A stretch of 64,000 bases of DNA from an uncultured Bacteroidales bacterium (GCA_902800305.1 CADCDP010000021.1:1-64000), one strand, 5' to 3'; shown: positions 1 through 10,104, counted from the stretch's first letter. The notes: generated from the sequence alone by a model not told the origin. A program made the numbers and translations.

Positions 1-202
1 GAAAAACAGAATTGTCGTACCCCCATACGAAATCACAGAATACTAGAATTCCATAGCACGTCCTGTGGATGTCTTGACTTAATCGCTGAATAGTTACGTA
101 TGCCCCAACTGTAGAAAATACTCCATAGGGGATACATCTAAATAAACGACGGGGCAAACTCGGTGAAGAGTCTGCCCCGTCGGTGGGTTGTATAGGTGTG
201 GA
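1..202. other. Intergenic left edge of window
   Basis: No convincing gene is seen here. The only clear structure is the hairpin terminator at 148-181 that ends the acyl-CoA dehydrogenase operon. The remaining ~140 bases contain no recognisable promoter box or RNA gene. Confidence 0.5.
148..181 (-). terminator. Terminator of the acd-etfAB operon
   Basis: GACGGGGCA (148-156) pairs perfectly with TGCCCCGTC (173-181), with extra pairing inside. It lies 22 bases beyond the acyl-CoA dehydrogenase stop on the minus strand. The following T-run is interrupted, so efficiency is uncertain. Confidence 0.7.
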
Positions 203-1912
203 TTACTCCTGCACGTAGCAGGGGAGTTGTTCTACGTCAAGACGGTCGATGTAGTTGAAGTGCTTGGCCACTTCGCTCTCGGCGTAGTTCATGAAGACGG
301 TGAGCGACTTGCCGAAGAGTTCGGGAGCACGCTGGGTGTCTTGCAGGAGGAGGTGGCACATGATAACGTAAGCGGTCATCTCGTAGAGCTTGCGAGCACA
401 GAGGTCGAGGAAGTCTTGGTTGGCAGGAGCCTTGGCCTTCTCGATGGAAGCGGCGAGTTTTTCTGCCATGGCCTTGATGCGCTCTGCGTATGCTGCGTAT
501 TCTGCTGCCACGGGTCCTGCCTCGAAGTCCTTAATGACACCAGCATAGAAGCCAGAGGTGATGTAGCGGATGGCTGCAACGGTCTGGAGCTGAGTGGTAC
601 CCTCGTAGATGGACATGATGCGGGCGTCGCGATAAACACGCTGGCACTTGTATTCGAGCATGAAGCCTGAACCGCCATGCACCTGGATGGAGTCGTAAGC
701 GGATTCGTTGGCAAACTCGGAGTTCATACCCTTGGCGAGTGGCGTGAAAGCATCAGCGAGTTTGCTGTACTTCTTGAACTCGTTGCGCTCTTCGGGGGTG
801 AGCTTGCGTTCCTTGCTGATGTCGTCGAGGCACTTGTAGATATCTACGTAACGGGCTGTCATGTAGAGGAGTGAACGACCTGCATCGAGTTTAGCCTTAA
901 TGCGAGAAATCATGTCGTAAACAGCAGGGAAGTGGATAATCTCTTTGCCGAACTGCTTGCGGTCGCGAGCGTAGTTGATGGCTTCTTCGTAGGCGGCCTG
1001 TTCAGCACCTACTGACTGAGAGGCGATGCCGAGACGGGCACCGTTCATCAGACCCATCACGTACTTGATGAGACCCAATTTCTCAGAGCCACAGAGTTCT
1101 GCCTTGGCGTTCTTGTAAACGAGTTCGCAAGTGGGGCTGCCGTGGATACCGAGCTTGTTCTCGATGCGACGCACATTCACGCCTCCGTTGCGCTTGTCGT
1201 AGATGAACATGGAAAGACCACGACCGTCGCGAGTGCCCTCTACTGAACGTGCAAGAACGAGGTGGATGTCAGCGTCACCATTGGTAATGAAACGCTTCAC
1301 ACCGTTGAGGCGCCAGCAGTTCTCCTTCTCGTCGAAGGTGGCCTTGAGCATCACAGACTGGAGGTCTGAACCTGCGTCTGGCTCCGTCAAGTCCATAGAC
1401 ATCGTCTCGCCGGCACAAACACGTGGGATGTAACGCTTGCGCTGGTCTTCGTTGCCGAACTCATAGAGGGTCTCGATGCAGTCCTGAAGTGACCAGATGT
1501 TCTCGAAACCTGCATCACCTTCAGCGATGATTTCGTTGGCTGCTGTGTACACTACGTTGGGCAGATTGAGGCCGCCGTAACGACGTGGCATGGTCATGCC
1601 GCAGAGACCAGCCTTGATGGTGGCATCGAGGTTTTCATAGGTCTTGGAGGCATAGCGCACACGGCCGTTCTCGCAGTGAGGACCTTCGGCATCCACATCC
1701 TCAGAGTTAGGACCGATGATGTTGGCGTTGATGTCGCCTGTGATTTCGAGCAGGCTGTCATAGTTCTCCTGTGCATCCTCGTAATCCTTGGGTGCATAGT
1801 CATACTGACCGTAGTCAGCAAAATTTCTCTCCTTCAACTCAACGATACGTTTCATCAAAGGGTGTTCCATGTGGAATTTAATCTCAGGAACGTCTGTATA
1901 GGAATTAGCCAT
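203..1912 (-). CDS. Acyl-CoA dehydrogenase, long form with C-terminal extension
   Basis: A 569-residue FAD enzyme of the acyl-CoA dehydrogenase family, which oxidises an acyl-CoA to the 2-enoyl-CoA and passes electrons to ETF. The central motif MSMDLTEPDAGSD and the catalytic-base region IYEGTTQLQ (Glu437 as the likely base) are both present. It is longer than the ~380-residue classical enzymes: about 55 residues precede the core and ~110 helical residues follow it, as in the long family members with an extra C-terminal domain. The start is ATG. It is the last gene of an operon with etfB and etfA (6 bases after the etfA stop), so these two proteins are its obvious electron acceptor. The substrate cannot be read from sequence. 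Confidence 0.9.
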   Translation of the reverse strand: MANSYTDVPEIKFHMEHPLMKRIVELKERNFADYGQYDYAPKDYEDAQENYDSLLEITGDINANIIGPNSEDVDAEGPHCENGRVRYASKTYENLDATIKAGLCGMTMPRRYGGLNLPNVVYTAANEIIAEGDAGFENIWSLQDCIETLYEFGNEDQRKRYIPRVCAGETMSMDLTEPDAGSDLQSVMLKATFDEKENCWRLNGVKRFITNGDADIHLVLARSVEGTRDGRGLSMFIYDKRNGGVNVRRIENKLGIHGSPTCELVYKNAKAELCGSEKLGLIKYVMGLMNGARLGIASQSVGAEQAAYEEAINYARDRKQFGKEIIHFPAVYDMISRIKAKLDAGRSLLYMTARYVDIYKCLDDISKERKLTPEERNEFKKYSKLADAFTPLAKGMNSEFANESAYDSIQVHGGSGFMLEYKCQRVYRDARIMSIYEGTTQLQTVAAIRYITSGFYAGVIKDFEAGPVAAEYAAYAERIKAMAEKLAASIEKAKAPANQDFLDLCARKLYEMTAYVIMCHLLLQDTQRAPELFGKSLTVFMNYAESEVAKHFNYIDRLDVEQLPCYVQE

Positions 1913-1918
1913 GATTCT

Positions 1919-2959
1919 TTACTTACTATTCTTCTTGTAATACTTGATGAGTTTTGGAACGACCTCCTCGATGGTGCCGTTGATGATGTAGTCGGCAATC
2001 TGGTTGATGGGAGCATTGGGGTCAGAGTTGATGGAGATGATGATGCCAGACTCCTTCATACCAGCCACATGCTGGATGGCACCAGAGATACCGCAGGCGA
2101 TATAGACCTTTGGACGGACAGTCGTACCCGTCTGACCAATCTGACGGTCGTGGTCAATCCAACCTGCATCGACTGCTGCACGGCTGGCACCTACCTCTGC
2201 ATGAAGTTCCTTGGCGAGGTCGAACAGGAGGTTGAAACCTTCGGGACCACCTACACCGTAGCCACCTGCCACGATGATAGGAGCACCCTTGAGGTTGTGC
2301 TTTGCCTTCTCCACGTGACGGTCGAGCACCTTCACCACGTAGTCAGTAGTGGGAACATACTTTGCCACGTCGTGCTTGATGACTTCACCCTTGTAGTTCT
2401 CGTCGAGGATTTCCTTCTTCATCACACCGTCACGAACGGTTGCCATCTGTGGGCGATGTTCGGGGTTGACGATGGTGGCGATGATGGAACCACCGAAGGC
2501 TGGACGAATCTGGTAGAGCTGGTCGTCGTAGTGCTTGTCCACGAAGTTACCTTCAGCATCCTTCACCTTCATGTCGAAAGAGCCAATCTCCAACTGGGTG
2601 CAGTCGGCAGTCAGACCTGAGTGGAGTGCAGAAGACACACGAGGACCGAGGTCACGACCGATAACTGTAGCACCCAAGAGGCAAATCTGTGGCTTTTCCT
2701 CCTTGAAGAGGTTCACGACAGCAGAAGTGTGGGGGAGTGAAGTGTATGGGAAAAGACCTTCAGCGTCGAAGATGTGTACGCGGTCAACACCGTAGGGGAT
2801 GACTTGCTTCTCAACACCATCGAGACCTGTACCTACGAGCACAGCCTCCAGCTGCACACCGAGCTGGTTGGCGAGCTTGCGACCCTTGGTGCAAAGCTCC
2901 AAACTTACGTCAGCAACCTTGTTGCCTTCAAGTTCACAATATACAAATACGTTGTTCAT
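1919..2959 (-). CDS. etfA: Electron transfer flavoprotein alpha subunit
   Basis: A 346-residue ETF alpha subunit. With EtfB it forms a soluble FAD heterodimer that takes electrons from acyl-CoA dehydrogenases. The C-terminal FAD-binding domain is recognisable from GQTGTTVRPKVYIACGISGA and the following SINSDPNAPI at about residues 272-315; the N-terminal half carries the ETF fold. It starts with ATG two bases after the etfB stop and is followed within 6 bases by the dehydrogenase gene, so the three are translated from one message. Whether this ETF bifurcates electrons cannot be decided by eye. Confidence 0.95.
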   Translation of the reverse strand: MNNVFVYCELEGNKVADVSLELCTKGRKLANQLGVQLEAVLVGTGLDGVEKQVIPYGVDRVHIFDAEGLFPYTSLPHTSAVVNLFKEEKPQICLLGATVIGRDLGPRVSSALHSGLTADCTQLEIGSFDMKVKDAEGNFVDKHYDDQLYQIRPAFGGSIIATIVNPEHRPQMATVRDGVMKKEILDENYKGEVIKHDVAKYVPTTDYVVKVLDRHVEKAKHNLKGAPIIVAGGYGVGGPEGFNLLFDLAKELHAEVGASRAAVDAGWIDHDRQIGQTGTTVRPKVYIACGISGAIQHVAGMKESGIIISINSDPNAPINQIADYIINGTIEEVVPKLIKYYKKNSK

Positions 2960-2961
2960 AT

Positions 2962-3771
2962 TTATCCGATGGTATTGCTTTCCATGAGTTCAACAATCAG
3001 GCTCTCTACGTCAGCGTCGCTGGAAGTGAGGGTCTTGTTTTCTTTCGCTTTGAAGACGATGCTCTTTACGGCCTTCACGTTGGTGGGAGAACCAGCCTTA
3101 CCAATCTGCATGGGGTCAGCCTCGATGTCAGCAGCACCCCAAGTGGTGAACTCGCGGTTCTTGTTGGCCCACACACGCTTCACGTTGCGGACACGGCAAG
3201 GAGCAGCAGAGCCGTTTACGGTTACAACGATGGGGAGAGGACCTTCCACGGTCTCAACACCACCGTCGATGTGGCGGCGTGCTACGATTTTTTTGGATTC
3301 CTTGTCGAGCGAGAGGATTTCTTCGGTGTAGGTAATCTGGGTGAGACCCAACTTCTCTGCCACCTGTGGACCTACCTGTGCCGTGTCGCCGTCGATAGCC
3401 TGACGACCGCAGAGGATAATGTCATAGTCGCCTACCTTCTTGATGGCCTGAGCCAGTGTGTAGGAAGTGGCAAGGGTGTCAGCACCGCCGAGTGGACGGT
3501 CAGAGATAAGGATGCCTTCGTCAGCACCACGGTAGATACCCTCCTTCAGCACCTCAGCAGCCTTGGGCAGACCCATGGTGAGCATGGTGATGGTGGAACC
3601 TGGGTTAGCATCCTTCAGGCGCAAAGCCTGTTCAAGGGCATTCAAGTCCTCGGGGTTGAACACAGCAGGCAGAGCCGCACGGTTCACTGTACCCTCCGGA
3701 GTCATCGCATCAGGACCGACATTGCGAGTGTCGGGCACCTGCTTTGCGAGCACAATAATTTTTAAACTCAT
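2962..3771 (-). CDS. etfB: Electron transfer flavoprotein beta subunit
   Basis: A 269-residue ETF beta subunit, first gene of the etfB-etfA-dehydrogenase operon. The nucleotide-binding signature LCGRQAIDGDTAQVGPQVAE at residues 120-139 is clear, and the N-terminus (MSLKIIVLAKQVPDT) is typical of the family. Length is normal. The ATG lies about 65 bases downstream of a TACCTTTG promoter box at 3838-3845. ETF beta holds AMP, or a second FAD in bifurcating forms, and is the docking side for partner dehydrogenases. Confidence 0.95.
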   Translation of the reverse strand: MSLKIIVLAKQVPDTRNVGPDAMTPEGTVNRAALPAVFNPEDLNALEQALRLKDANPGSTITMLTMGLPKAAEVLKEGIYRGADEGILISDRPLGGADTLATSYTLAQAIKKVGDYDIILCGRQAIDGDTAQVGPQVAEKLGLTQITYTEEILSLDKESKKIVARRHIDGGVETVEGPLPIVVTVNGSAAPCRVRNVKRVWANKNREFTTWGAADIEADPMQIGKAGSPTNVKAVKSIVFKAKENKTLTSSDADVESLIVELMESNTIG

Positions 3772-3837
3772 AGTTATTGATTGTTAATGTGTTTTGTCCA
3801 ATATAAGTTGATGGTAAAACATACATCATTGTCGCGA

Positions 3838-3845
3838 CAAAGGTA
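3838..3845 (-). promoter_or_regulatory. Promoter -7 box for etfB operon
   Basis: TACCTTTG on the minus strand fits the Bacteroidota -7 consensus TAnnTTTG, about 65 bases before the etfB start. A second match, TACATTTG, lies further upstream at 3922-3929 and could be an alternative promoter. Confidence 0.65.
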
Positions 3846-3984
3846 CGACATTTTTTCCGACTTACAATGAAATATGTCTTTTTTCATGCTCAAAGCCACG
3901 AAAAGAGTACATAAAGTGGCACAAATGTACCAACTCTGTGCATCTTGCTTGTCAAGCTTCGGGGAAGGTCTTGTAGATAAGGGC

Positions 3985-4019
3985 ATAAAAAAGGTGTGGA
4001 GCTTGATAGCCCCACACCC
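3985..4019 (-). terminator. Terminator after the 1876-residue protein gene
   Basis: GGTGTGG (3993-3999) pairs with CCACACC (4012-4018), and on the minus strand the stem runs straight into TTTTTT. It lies 27 bases after the stop of the gene ending at 4046. Confidence 0.85.
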
Positions 4020-4045
4020 ATTGTATAGAGATGTTGTTAAGTCAA

Positions 4046-7000
4046 TTACTTGATGGCCTGACCTGCAGTGTTGTACTTCACGCCATTCTTCATAATGAAG
4101 ATTTGACCCTTCTCGAAGTACTTGCCGTTAGCCTTTGGCTGAGCAGCGTTGAAGCCAGCAATGCCATCAGCTACGCCAACATAGTGCTTGTAAACGCCAG
4201 CAACCTTTGCCTCCAATGGAGCTGTGAAGCCACCGAAGAAGGTCATCATGCAGATTTGTGGGAGAACGCCGTCAACCACACCACACTTTGGATCGTCAGC
4301 GAATACATACTTGAACTCTGTTGTACCTTCTGGAACATCCACGAGGTCTTGGCCAGACCAGAATGCGAGATGCCAACCGGCAGCAACTGGCTCAGCAAAC
4401 TTAATCACCACGTAGTCGCAATCCTGTACGTCAACGTTCACCATCTTGAACGCAATAGTGAGGTCAGCGTTAGCAGTGTAGGTGTTGTAGTCTTCACCTT
4501 CAACAAGTTCTGCATGTGGGAAACTAGGATCCATGTCGATGTTCTGCTCTTGTGCAATCTCGATGAGGTCTGGGTCGAGCGGAGCAACGTAAGTGAGGTT
4601 CACCTTCAGAACAACAGCGTCGGCAGTACCGCTCTTTACGAATGCGTAGGTTGCAGTGTAAGTAACGGCTTCGTCTGTGTGACCAGGATAGCCACCTACT
4701 GCGTATAGCTGAGTGTCAGCCTTCGAGAAGTCAGCCTTCACGAAGAAATAAGGAGCAGTTTCGAGTTCAGCTGTCCAAGCTTGCCAGTCACCGTCAGCAT
4801 TGCGCCAACCATCGGTGAGACCGAGCTTGTAGTTGCTGTCGAGTGAGCCGTCAGACTGAACTGCGTAAATGGTCACGTCTTTGAGTGATTCAACACCGAG
4901 TTTCGTGAGGATAGCAGCAACATCCACGTCAGACGTCATACCTTCGTAGCATGCACCTGTTTCAGAGCTGAAGCCTACAGATACGTTGTCCACCTTATTG
5001 AGGTCGTCGAATGTAAGGTCAATAGGTGTTGGCTCAACGAAGGTTACGTTCACGATGATAGTGACACTCTTGTCGCCTGCGCTGAGAACCCAACCAGCAG
5101 AGAGTTCTGTGCCTGCTTCTGGGTCGTTTCCTGGGTGAGTGCAGAGAGTGAATGAACCGTCGTGTGGGTACTTGAGGCAGAGACCGAGGCCAGTACCATC
5201 ACCGTTCCAAACCATTGGGTCACCGTTCACGTCGCGCCAACCGTCGTAGTCAGTACCAGCTTCGCCTGTGGTCATTACAACAGGATACATCGTTTCGATG
5301 GCATCCCAAGATTCAATGCCAAGAGCTTCGAGGATTTCAGCCTCGTCATATTCAACAGCGTCTGCACTGTAGCCAAGTCCAACGATACGATCCACTGCAA
5401 TATAGATGCCAGTAGCTTCCTGCTTCTTAGCTTCCATGATGGTTGCGATGTCATCAGCAGAGAGAGCGTAGTTAGTGATAGCAATGTCGTCGAAGCGGAA
5501 TGGAGCGTCGCCGTCCCACCAATTCCAAGCTTGGTTACCGCCGAGGCAGATGTGCTTGAGGTCGCCGCCGTTGCTGAAAAGACCTGCGAGAGAGTGGCCT
5601 TCAGTGCCGTCGCAAGTCCAGTGGTTTTTCACTTGACCGTCGAGGTAGATGGTCAGGCCAGCCTCAGTATAAACAGCGGTGTAGTAGTGCCACTGGTTGT
5701 CGGCAAGCCAGTTCTCCACGAAATTGAAAGCAGCGTCACCAGCTTCCCATGCGTTTTCGTTGTAAACATTGTTCTTACCATCTGCATTGTCTGCGCCTGT
5801 GAAGTCAGTCCAAGTGGTGCAGTTCACCTGCGCCAAACCGCGGCTCTGGAGAGCAAGCATTGGCCAAGTGTTTTCTGCGCCAGCAGTGTTGCTTGCGTAA
5901 GCAGTGAAGAGAGGAGCGTAAGTGTAGGCACTTGGCTCGTTGTCATTAGCATTCACCCAGAAGCAGATAGAAAGTTCCTTGCTCTCTGCGCTGTGTGCGA
6001 GTACATCCTCTGGCAGGGTGAGATAGTTGGTGCGGATAGCGCCACCTACGTTCTCGAATACCTTACCGAATGCCTCGTCCTCGTCGTCAACGATAGCACC
6101 AGCACCAACGATAGCAACGTCATCGCTTGGCTCTTCGAAGTCGTAGAACCACTCAAACTTGGCGATTTCTGGAGTCTCGTGAGCAGCCTTGTAAGCGTCG
6201 ATAGCCTCTTGGCTCTCGCCGAAGTAAACCACGTCCGTAGAACCATTTACGAGCGTCAGCTTGAATACAGGAGTCTCACCGATACCAGCTTGCTCGCCTT
6301 CAAGTTTACCATTCCAGTTAACCGTCATCTGACCGCGTGGAATAGATATCTGGAAGTTGTCGGCAGAGTAGAAAATCTTTGTGCCTTCTTCCTCTTCCTC
6401 AATACCTACGTTCTCAATAGTGAACTCTGGGAATGTTGCGAGACCTGGAAGTGGAGTTTCGAAGCCTGAGAAGGTGATGTTAGCCACAAGACCGTTTTCG
6501 TCTTTTTCAATCTTCACGGTCTGGTCAGACACACTTGTAGCCACAATTTCCTGTGATGGAGCGAGTAGAGTCTGTTCAACGATACCGTTGTAAATCTCTG
6601 CGATTTCTGGTTCAGCAATCTTTGCAAGCATAATGGAAGAAACAGTGGCAGCACCACCCCAAGTTGCCTTGATGACATTAAGGTGAACAAATTCCTTATC
6701 TTCCTTCATCTTGGCAAGGTCGATGGTCCACTGGTTGCCTTCTACGATTGCGTACTCGCCAGCAGCCTGAATCTCGATGAATTGCTTAGGATCAGAAGCT
6801 CCGACAGTGTTGAAGAGGAGACGTGGAGTACCAGATTCTACCGTAAGAATGAGTGCGTCGAATTTAGAGAGGTCAGCATACTGCTTCTCCAATACACTAC
6901 CGTTACCATAGATAACAGCACCAGCATTCGCTTCTTCGCCAATGCGTACTTCGCAACCACCAGCACCAACGATTTCTGCGTCAGCTTCTGGACCAGTCCA

Positions 7001-9676
7001 CTCATGGAACATATCTGCCGTGAGCTCTTCGTAAACGACTACTGGCACATCTTCTACTGCAACGATGCTCCAGATGCAGTTGCCATTAGATGTCTTCTTG
7101 TCGCCGTAGCATGGAGAACCTGCAGCATTACCGTCACTAGAGTTAGTTCCCAAGAAACCGTTCTTACCAGCGATGGTGTAGCCACCTTCAGCAGGAGCGA
7201 TTGTCCAGCCGTAAGCCTCGGTAGAAGCGGCCATTGTCCAGTTGTTGCCACCTGCATAGTTCACATACTCAGTACCATTAGAGATAGCATATTTGCCATC
7301 ACCCTGAGCTACGAGGAAGCTCTGTGTTTCTTCTTCGATAATCTTGATGCCGTCAGCAGAAATGCTCAGGTAGAATGGGCTGTTCTCGTCAGAAGTCTTG
7401 AGTGCGAGGAAGTATGCCTGGCCTTCCTTCGGTTCGTTGCGAGGAGCAGCAGCGTAAGCCTCACCTGCAGCCTTCAGGTCAGCAACAGCTTGCTCAACCT
7501 CTTCCACAGTTGCACCTTCTGCATTCAGCACTGCTTCAGCTGCCTCAACAGCATTGCTGTAAGTGTTGAATGCTTCTTCTGGAATCATGAAGAGGCCATC
7601 ACCAACGCCTTCCTGTGCAGCTACGACAGCCTTTGCAGCCTCGATGTCTGCTGCGAGCACTTGCTTAGCAATAGCGCTGTTGTCGGCTGTTGTGAGGAGG
7701 ATAGGAGCCGTAAAGCTCATCCACTGATGTGCAGCTGTAGCCTCGCCACCAATAGTGAGGGTGACGTCTTCGCCTTCGTCAGCTGTTACTTCGAATGCGA
7801 TGTAGCGATATTCGAAGCCACGGCCCTTATTGTCGTTTGCATAAGTGGCTGCTGGATCGAAGGAAGCTTCACCGCTGGTGTTAACACCAAAGCCAACATC
7901 ACCCTTAGAGGTATAGAAGCGAGTCTCTTCGCCTACAGTGATGTATGCCTGGCAAGCTGTACCAGCAGAAGCACGACCTGCTGCATAGAGAACATATTTG
8001 CCCTTTGGCAGGTTCACAGTAGTGGTCTTGCTGTTAGTCCAGCTTTCAGCACCCCACTGTGCGCTAGTTTGCTCGTAGTAAACAGAAGAGCCTGTGCCAT
8101 CCCAGTGCTGACCCTTGTTCGAAACCATTCCACCTTCCCATGTTGCGAAGTCAGGTACGAGAGATGAAACGTTCTGAATGTAGTCAGCATTTACCTGTGC
8201 GTATTCAGCTACTTTCAGTGCGTTCACTGCGCCTTCCACTTCGTAAGCAGCATACGTCTGGCCTTCGTAAGCAGAAACATCTACACCAAGACCCTGAGCG
8301 ATAGCGATTTCCTCTGTGAGAGGAGCCAAATCTTCTTCAGAAGCAGTTTCGCCCAAGAAAGTGAGCTGGAAGTTGTCCACGCAAATCCAGTTACCAGTGC
8401 AGCCATCCATGGTGGCAGCAATGGTGAGTGTACCGTCAGTAACGTTAGTTTTCACGACAACAGTCTCGCCGTTGGCAGCCACTTCCGTTCTGTCTTCGTT
8501 AGCTACGAGGAAGTAACCCTGACCAGGAGCGCTATTGTTGCCCTGCTCCATGTTGTGCATTTCGGCAGTGAGCTTATACATGCCGTTTGGCAGGTCAGTA
8601 ACAACCTGGCTCAAAGAACCGTCAGAGAGTTTGCCAGGAGCAGCAGTCCATCTTTCAACGAACTTCTCGCCTGTACGCTGTGCGAAGTTGTAGTTGTTGG
8701 CTACGTTACCACCATTGTTGGATGTCCAACCTTCAATCGTACCAAGTTCGAAGCTTGGGTTGATGATGGCACCTGTCATGACAGCACCAGGAGTAGTCTG
8801 TGCCTTGGCAGCAGCAATGTAAGCAGCACGCAATTCAGCGATGTTGTTGTATTCGCCATCGTTATACTTGGCGAGCACGTCAGCGGCAACAGCAGCACCA
8901 GCTGCATCGAGGTTAGCGTAAGCAGCATTCACAGCTTCACATGCGTTCACCACATCAATGGCTGCGTTTACAGCGTCACCGAATGCATCAAGATTTGCAT
9001 CCTCATTGTATGTCGCAAAAGCAGTACTCAAAGCGTTCTTGGCTTCAACCGTCTTGACAGCAGCTTCAGCAGCAGCGTAAGCTGTTATCACTTCGTCCTC
9101 GTCGTAACCAGCAAGGTAGCCCGTGTAAGCCTTCCAGTAAGTGATGGCTTCTACTGGGCGAGCGGCAGCATTGTCGTTGCCAATGTAAATGTCACGCCCT
9201 ACACAGTGGAAAGCGAATCCTTTTCCCTCTTCGTAGGTGATGTCCCATACAGCGAGGTTTGGACCGTCTTGTCCGTGTTGAGCATTCACACCATCCAAAC
9301 CGAAGATGACATTTCCGCCAGCTGGCTGAGAGTTCACATACTGCTCTCCTGCCCAGAATGTGCGGCGGCTTCCATCGATGTTGTAGATGGGGATGAGAAA
9401 ATGGTCGTCCAGCTCCGTCAGTTCATAGAAGCCACCATTGCCTTTATTGCTGATTGCAGTCAGCAATGTCCCGACTTTGATGTCCCAACCATCAGGAGTG
9501 TACAACAACAAACCCGCATCGTTCTGTAACATGAATCTTGCGGATTTGAGATCTTCCACAGAGGTGATTTCTCCAGTCATCTCTGCTTTCTTGACGACTT
9601 TATCCATGGCGCTTGCGCCCAGACAAATCATCATGGCGACTAATGCCACCATTGTTTTGAGAAGATTTTGTCTCAT
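4046..9676 (-). CDS. Very large secreted multidomain protein with LamG-like domain
   Basis: A 1876-residue protein of unknown exact function. It begins with a signal peptide (MRQNLLKTMVALVAMMICLGASA), so it is exported. The N-terminal two thirds alternate Ala/Glu-rich helical segments (FIVAR-like) with beta-rich modules resembling carbohydrate-binding domains. Around residues 1250-1470 a concanavalin/LamG-type domain is suggested by FWVNAND, WHYYTAVYTEAGLTIYLDG and the closing RFDDIAITNYALSADDI. After it come two related ~130-residue modules, each with a DGWR-(N/D)-(V/A)-(N/D)-GD core. The last ~30 residues (FEKGQIFIMKNGVKYNTAGQ) resemble C-terminal secretion/anchoring tails of Prevotella proteins. 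Strongly acidic. A surface adhesin or glycan-binding protein is an inference; no catalytic motif is seen. Confidence 0.7.
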   Translation of the reverse strand: MRQNLLKTMVALVAMMICLGASAMDKVVKKAEMTGEITSVEDLKSARFMLQNDAGLLLYTPDGWDIKVGTLLTAISNKGNGGFYELTELDDHFLIPIYNIDGSRRTFWAGEQYVNSQPAGGNVIFGLDGVNAQHGQDGPNLAVWDITYEEGKGFAFHCVGRDIYIGNDNAAARPVEAITYWKAYTGYLAGYDEDEVITAYAAAEAAVKTVEAKNALSTAFATYNEDANLDAFGDAVNAAIDVVNACEAVNAAYANLDAAGAAVAADVLAKYNDGEYNNIAELRAAYIAAAKAQTTPGAVMTGAIINPSFELGTIEGWTSNNGGNVANNYNFAQRTGEKFVERWTAAPGKLSDGSLSQVVTDLPNGMYKLTAEMHNMEQGNNSAPGQGYFLVANEDRTEVAANGETVVVKTNVTDGTLTIAATMDGCTGNWICVDNFQLTFLGETASEEDLAPLTEEIAIAQGLGVDVSAYEGQTYAAYEVEGAVNALKVAEYAQVNADYIQNVSSLVPDFATWEGGMVSNKGQHWDGTGSSVYYEQTSAQWGAESWTNSKTTTVNLPKGKYVLYAAGRASAGTACQAYITVGEETRFYTSKGDVGFGVNTSGEASFDPAATYANDNKGRGFEYRYIAFEVTADEGEDVTLTIGGEATAAHQWMSFTAPILLTTADNSAIAKQVLAADIEAAKAVVAAQEGVGDGLFMIPEEAFNTYSNAVEAAEAVLNAEGATVEEVEQAVADLKAAGEAYAAAPRNEPKEGQAYFLALKTSDENSPFYLSISADGIKIIEEETQSFLVAQGDGKYAISNGTEYVNYAGGNNWTMAASTEAYGWTIAPAEGGYTIAGKNGFLGTNSSDGNAAGSPCYGDKKTSNGNCIWSIVAVEDVPVVVYEELTADMFHEWTGPEADAEIVGAGGCEVRIGEEANAGAVIYGNGSVLEKQYADLSKFDALILTVESGTPRLLFNTVGASDPKQFIEIQAAGEYAIVEGNQWTIDLAKMKEDKEFVHLNVIKATWGGAATVSSIMLAKIAEPEIAEIYNGIVEQTLLAPSQEIVATSVSDQTVKIEKDENGLVANITFSGFETPLPGLATFPEFTIENVGIEEEEEGTKIFYSADNFQISIPRGQMTVNWNGKLEGEQAGIGETPVFKLTLVNGSTDVVYFGESQEAIDAYKAAHETPEIAKFEWFYDFEEPSDDVAIVGAGAIVDDEDEAFGKVFENVGGAIRTNYLTLPEDVLAHSAESKELSICFWVNANDNEPSAYTYAPLFTAYASNTAGAENTWPMLALQSRGLAQVNCTTWTDFTGADNADGKNNVYNENAWEAGDAAFNFVENWLADNQWHYYTAVYTEAGLTIYLDGQVKNHWTCDGTEGHSLAGLFSNGGDLKHICLGGNQAWNWWDGDAPFRFDDIAITNYALSADDIATIMEAKKQEATGIYIAVDRIVGLGYSADAVEYDEAEILEALGIESWDAIETMYPVVMTTGEAGTDYDGWRDVNGDPMVWNGDGTGLGLCLKYPHDGSFTLCTHPGNDPEAGTELSAGWVLSAGDKSVTIIVNVTFVEPTPIDLTFDDLNKVDNVSVGFSSETGACYEGMTSDVDVAAILTKLGVESLKDVTIYAVQSDGSLDSNYKLGLTDGWRNADGDWQAWTAELETAPYFFVKADFSKADTQLYAVGGYPGHTDEAVTYTATYAFVKSGTADAVVLKVNLTYVAPLDPDLIEIAQEQNIDMDPSFPHAELVEGEDYNTYTANADLTIAFKMVNVDVQDCDYVVIKFAEPVAAGWHLAFWSGQDLVDVPEGTTEFKYVFADDPKCGVVDGVLPQICMMTFFGGFTAPLEAKVAGVYKHYVGVADGIAGFNAAQPKANGKYFEKGQIFIMKNGVKYNTAGQAIK

Positions 9677-10001
9677 AAGATAATTGTTTTAAGTTAATAA
9701 AAATGTTAATTGTAAAAAAGGTTTTGTTTTTCTTCTGAAAAGAATTTCAAAGTGCAAATAAACGAAAAAAAAGTGAAAGGAAAGAAAAAGTTTGTGAAAA
9801 AATGATAGAAAGCGTCAAAAAAGGGTGCTGTAGGGCGATTCTGTAGGCATTTTCGTCCCTTTTGAACCGCTTATCTTGTCTTTACGCAGGGGACGGTGGG
9901 GAAAGGCATGTGCTTGTCTTCCTTCCCGTTTCCCGCTTGTTACCTTTTTTACGTTTCATTCGTCATCCTTTCTACGTTTCCCTTTCCACTCTTTTCGTGT
10001 T

Positions 10002-10104
10002 CCGCTCGTCACCTCAAAATCGGTGTGACTCACACCGAGGGTGGCGGTCTGACTCACACCGGCATACCCGGTCTGACTCAGACCGTTTTTGAGGTGACGA
10101 GCGG
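10002..10104. repeat. Palindromic array, copy 1 (three 17-bp palindromes, 7-bp spacers)
   Basis: Three 17-bp units, CGGTGTGACTCACACCG (10021-10037), CGGTCTGACTCACACCG (10045-10061) and CGGTCTGACTCAGACCG (10069-10085), are separated by 7-bp spacers (agggtgg, gcatacc), giving a strict 24-bp period. The array is enclosed by an 18-bp perfect inverted repeat (10002-10019 and 10087-10104). Two further copies lie at 43084-43124 and 61181-61275. It sits downstream of the GH128-like gene. Confidence 0.9.

Noticed and set aside
1676..2620. Plus-strand frame antisense to the dehydrogenase and etfA
   Set aside because: It spans the junction of two clear genes and has no family features.
5162..8167. Long plus-strand open frames (5162-6469, 6683-8167) antisense to the large secreted protein
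   Set aside because: They are Ser/Cys/Val-rich shadows of an acidic repetitive protein, without promoter or motif.
10002..10104. CRISPR array
   Set aside because: The units are short (17 bp) near-perfect palindromes with 7-bp spacers, spacer sequences recur between loci, there are at most three units, and no cas genes are present.
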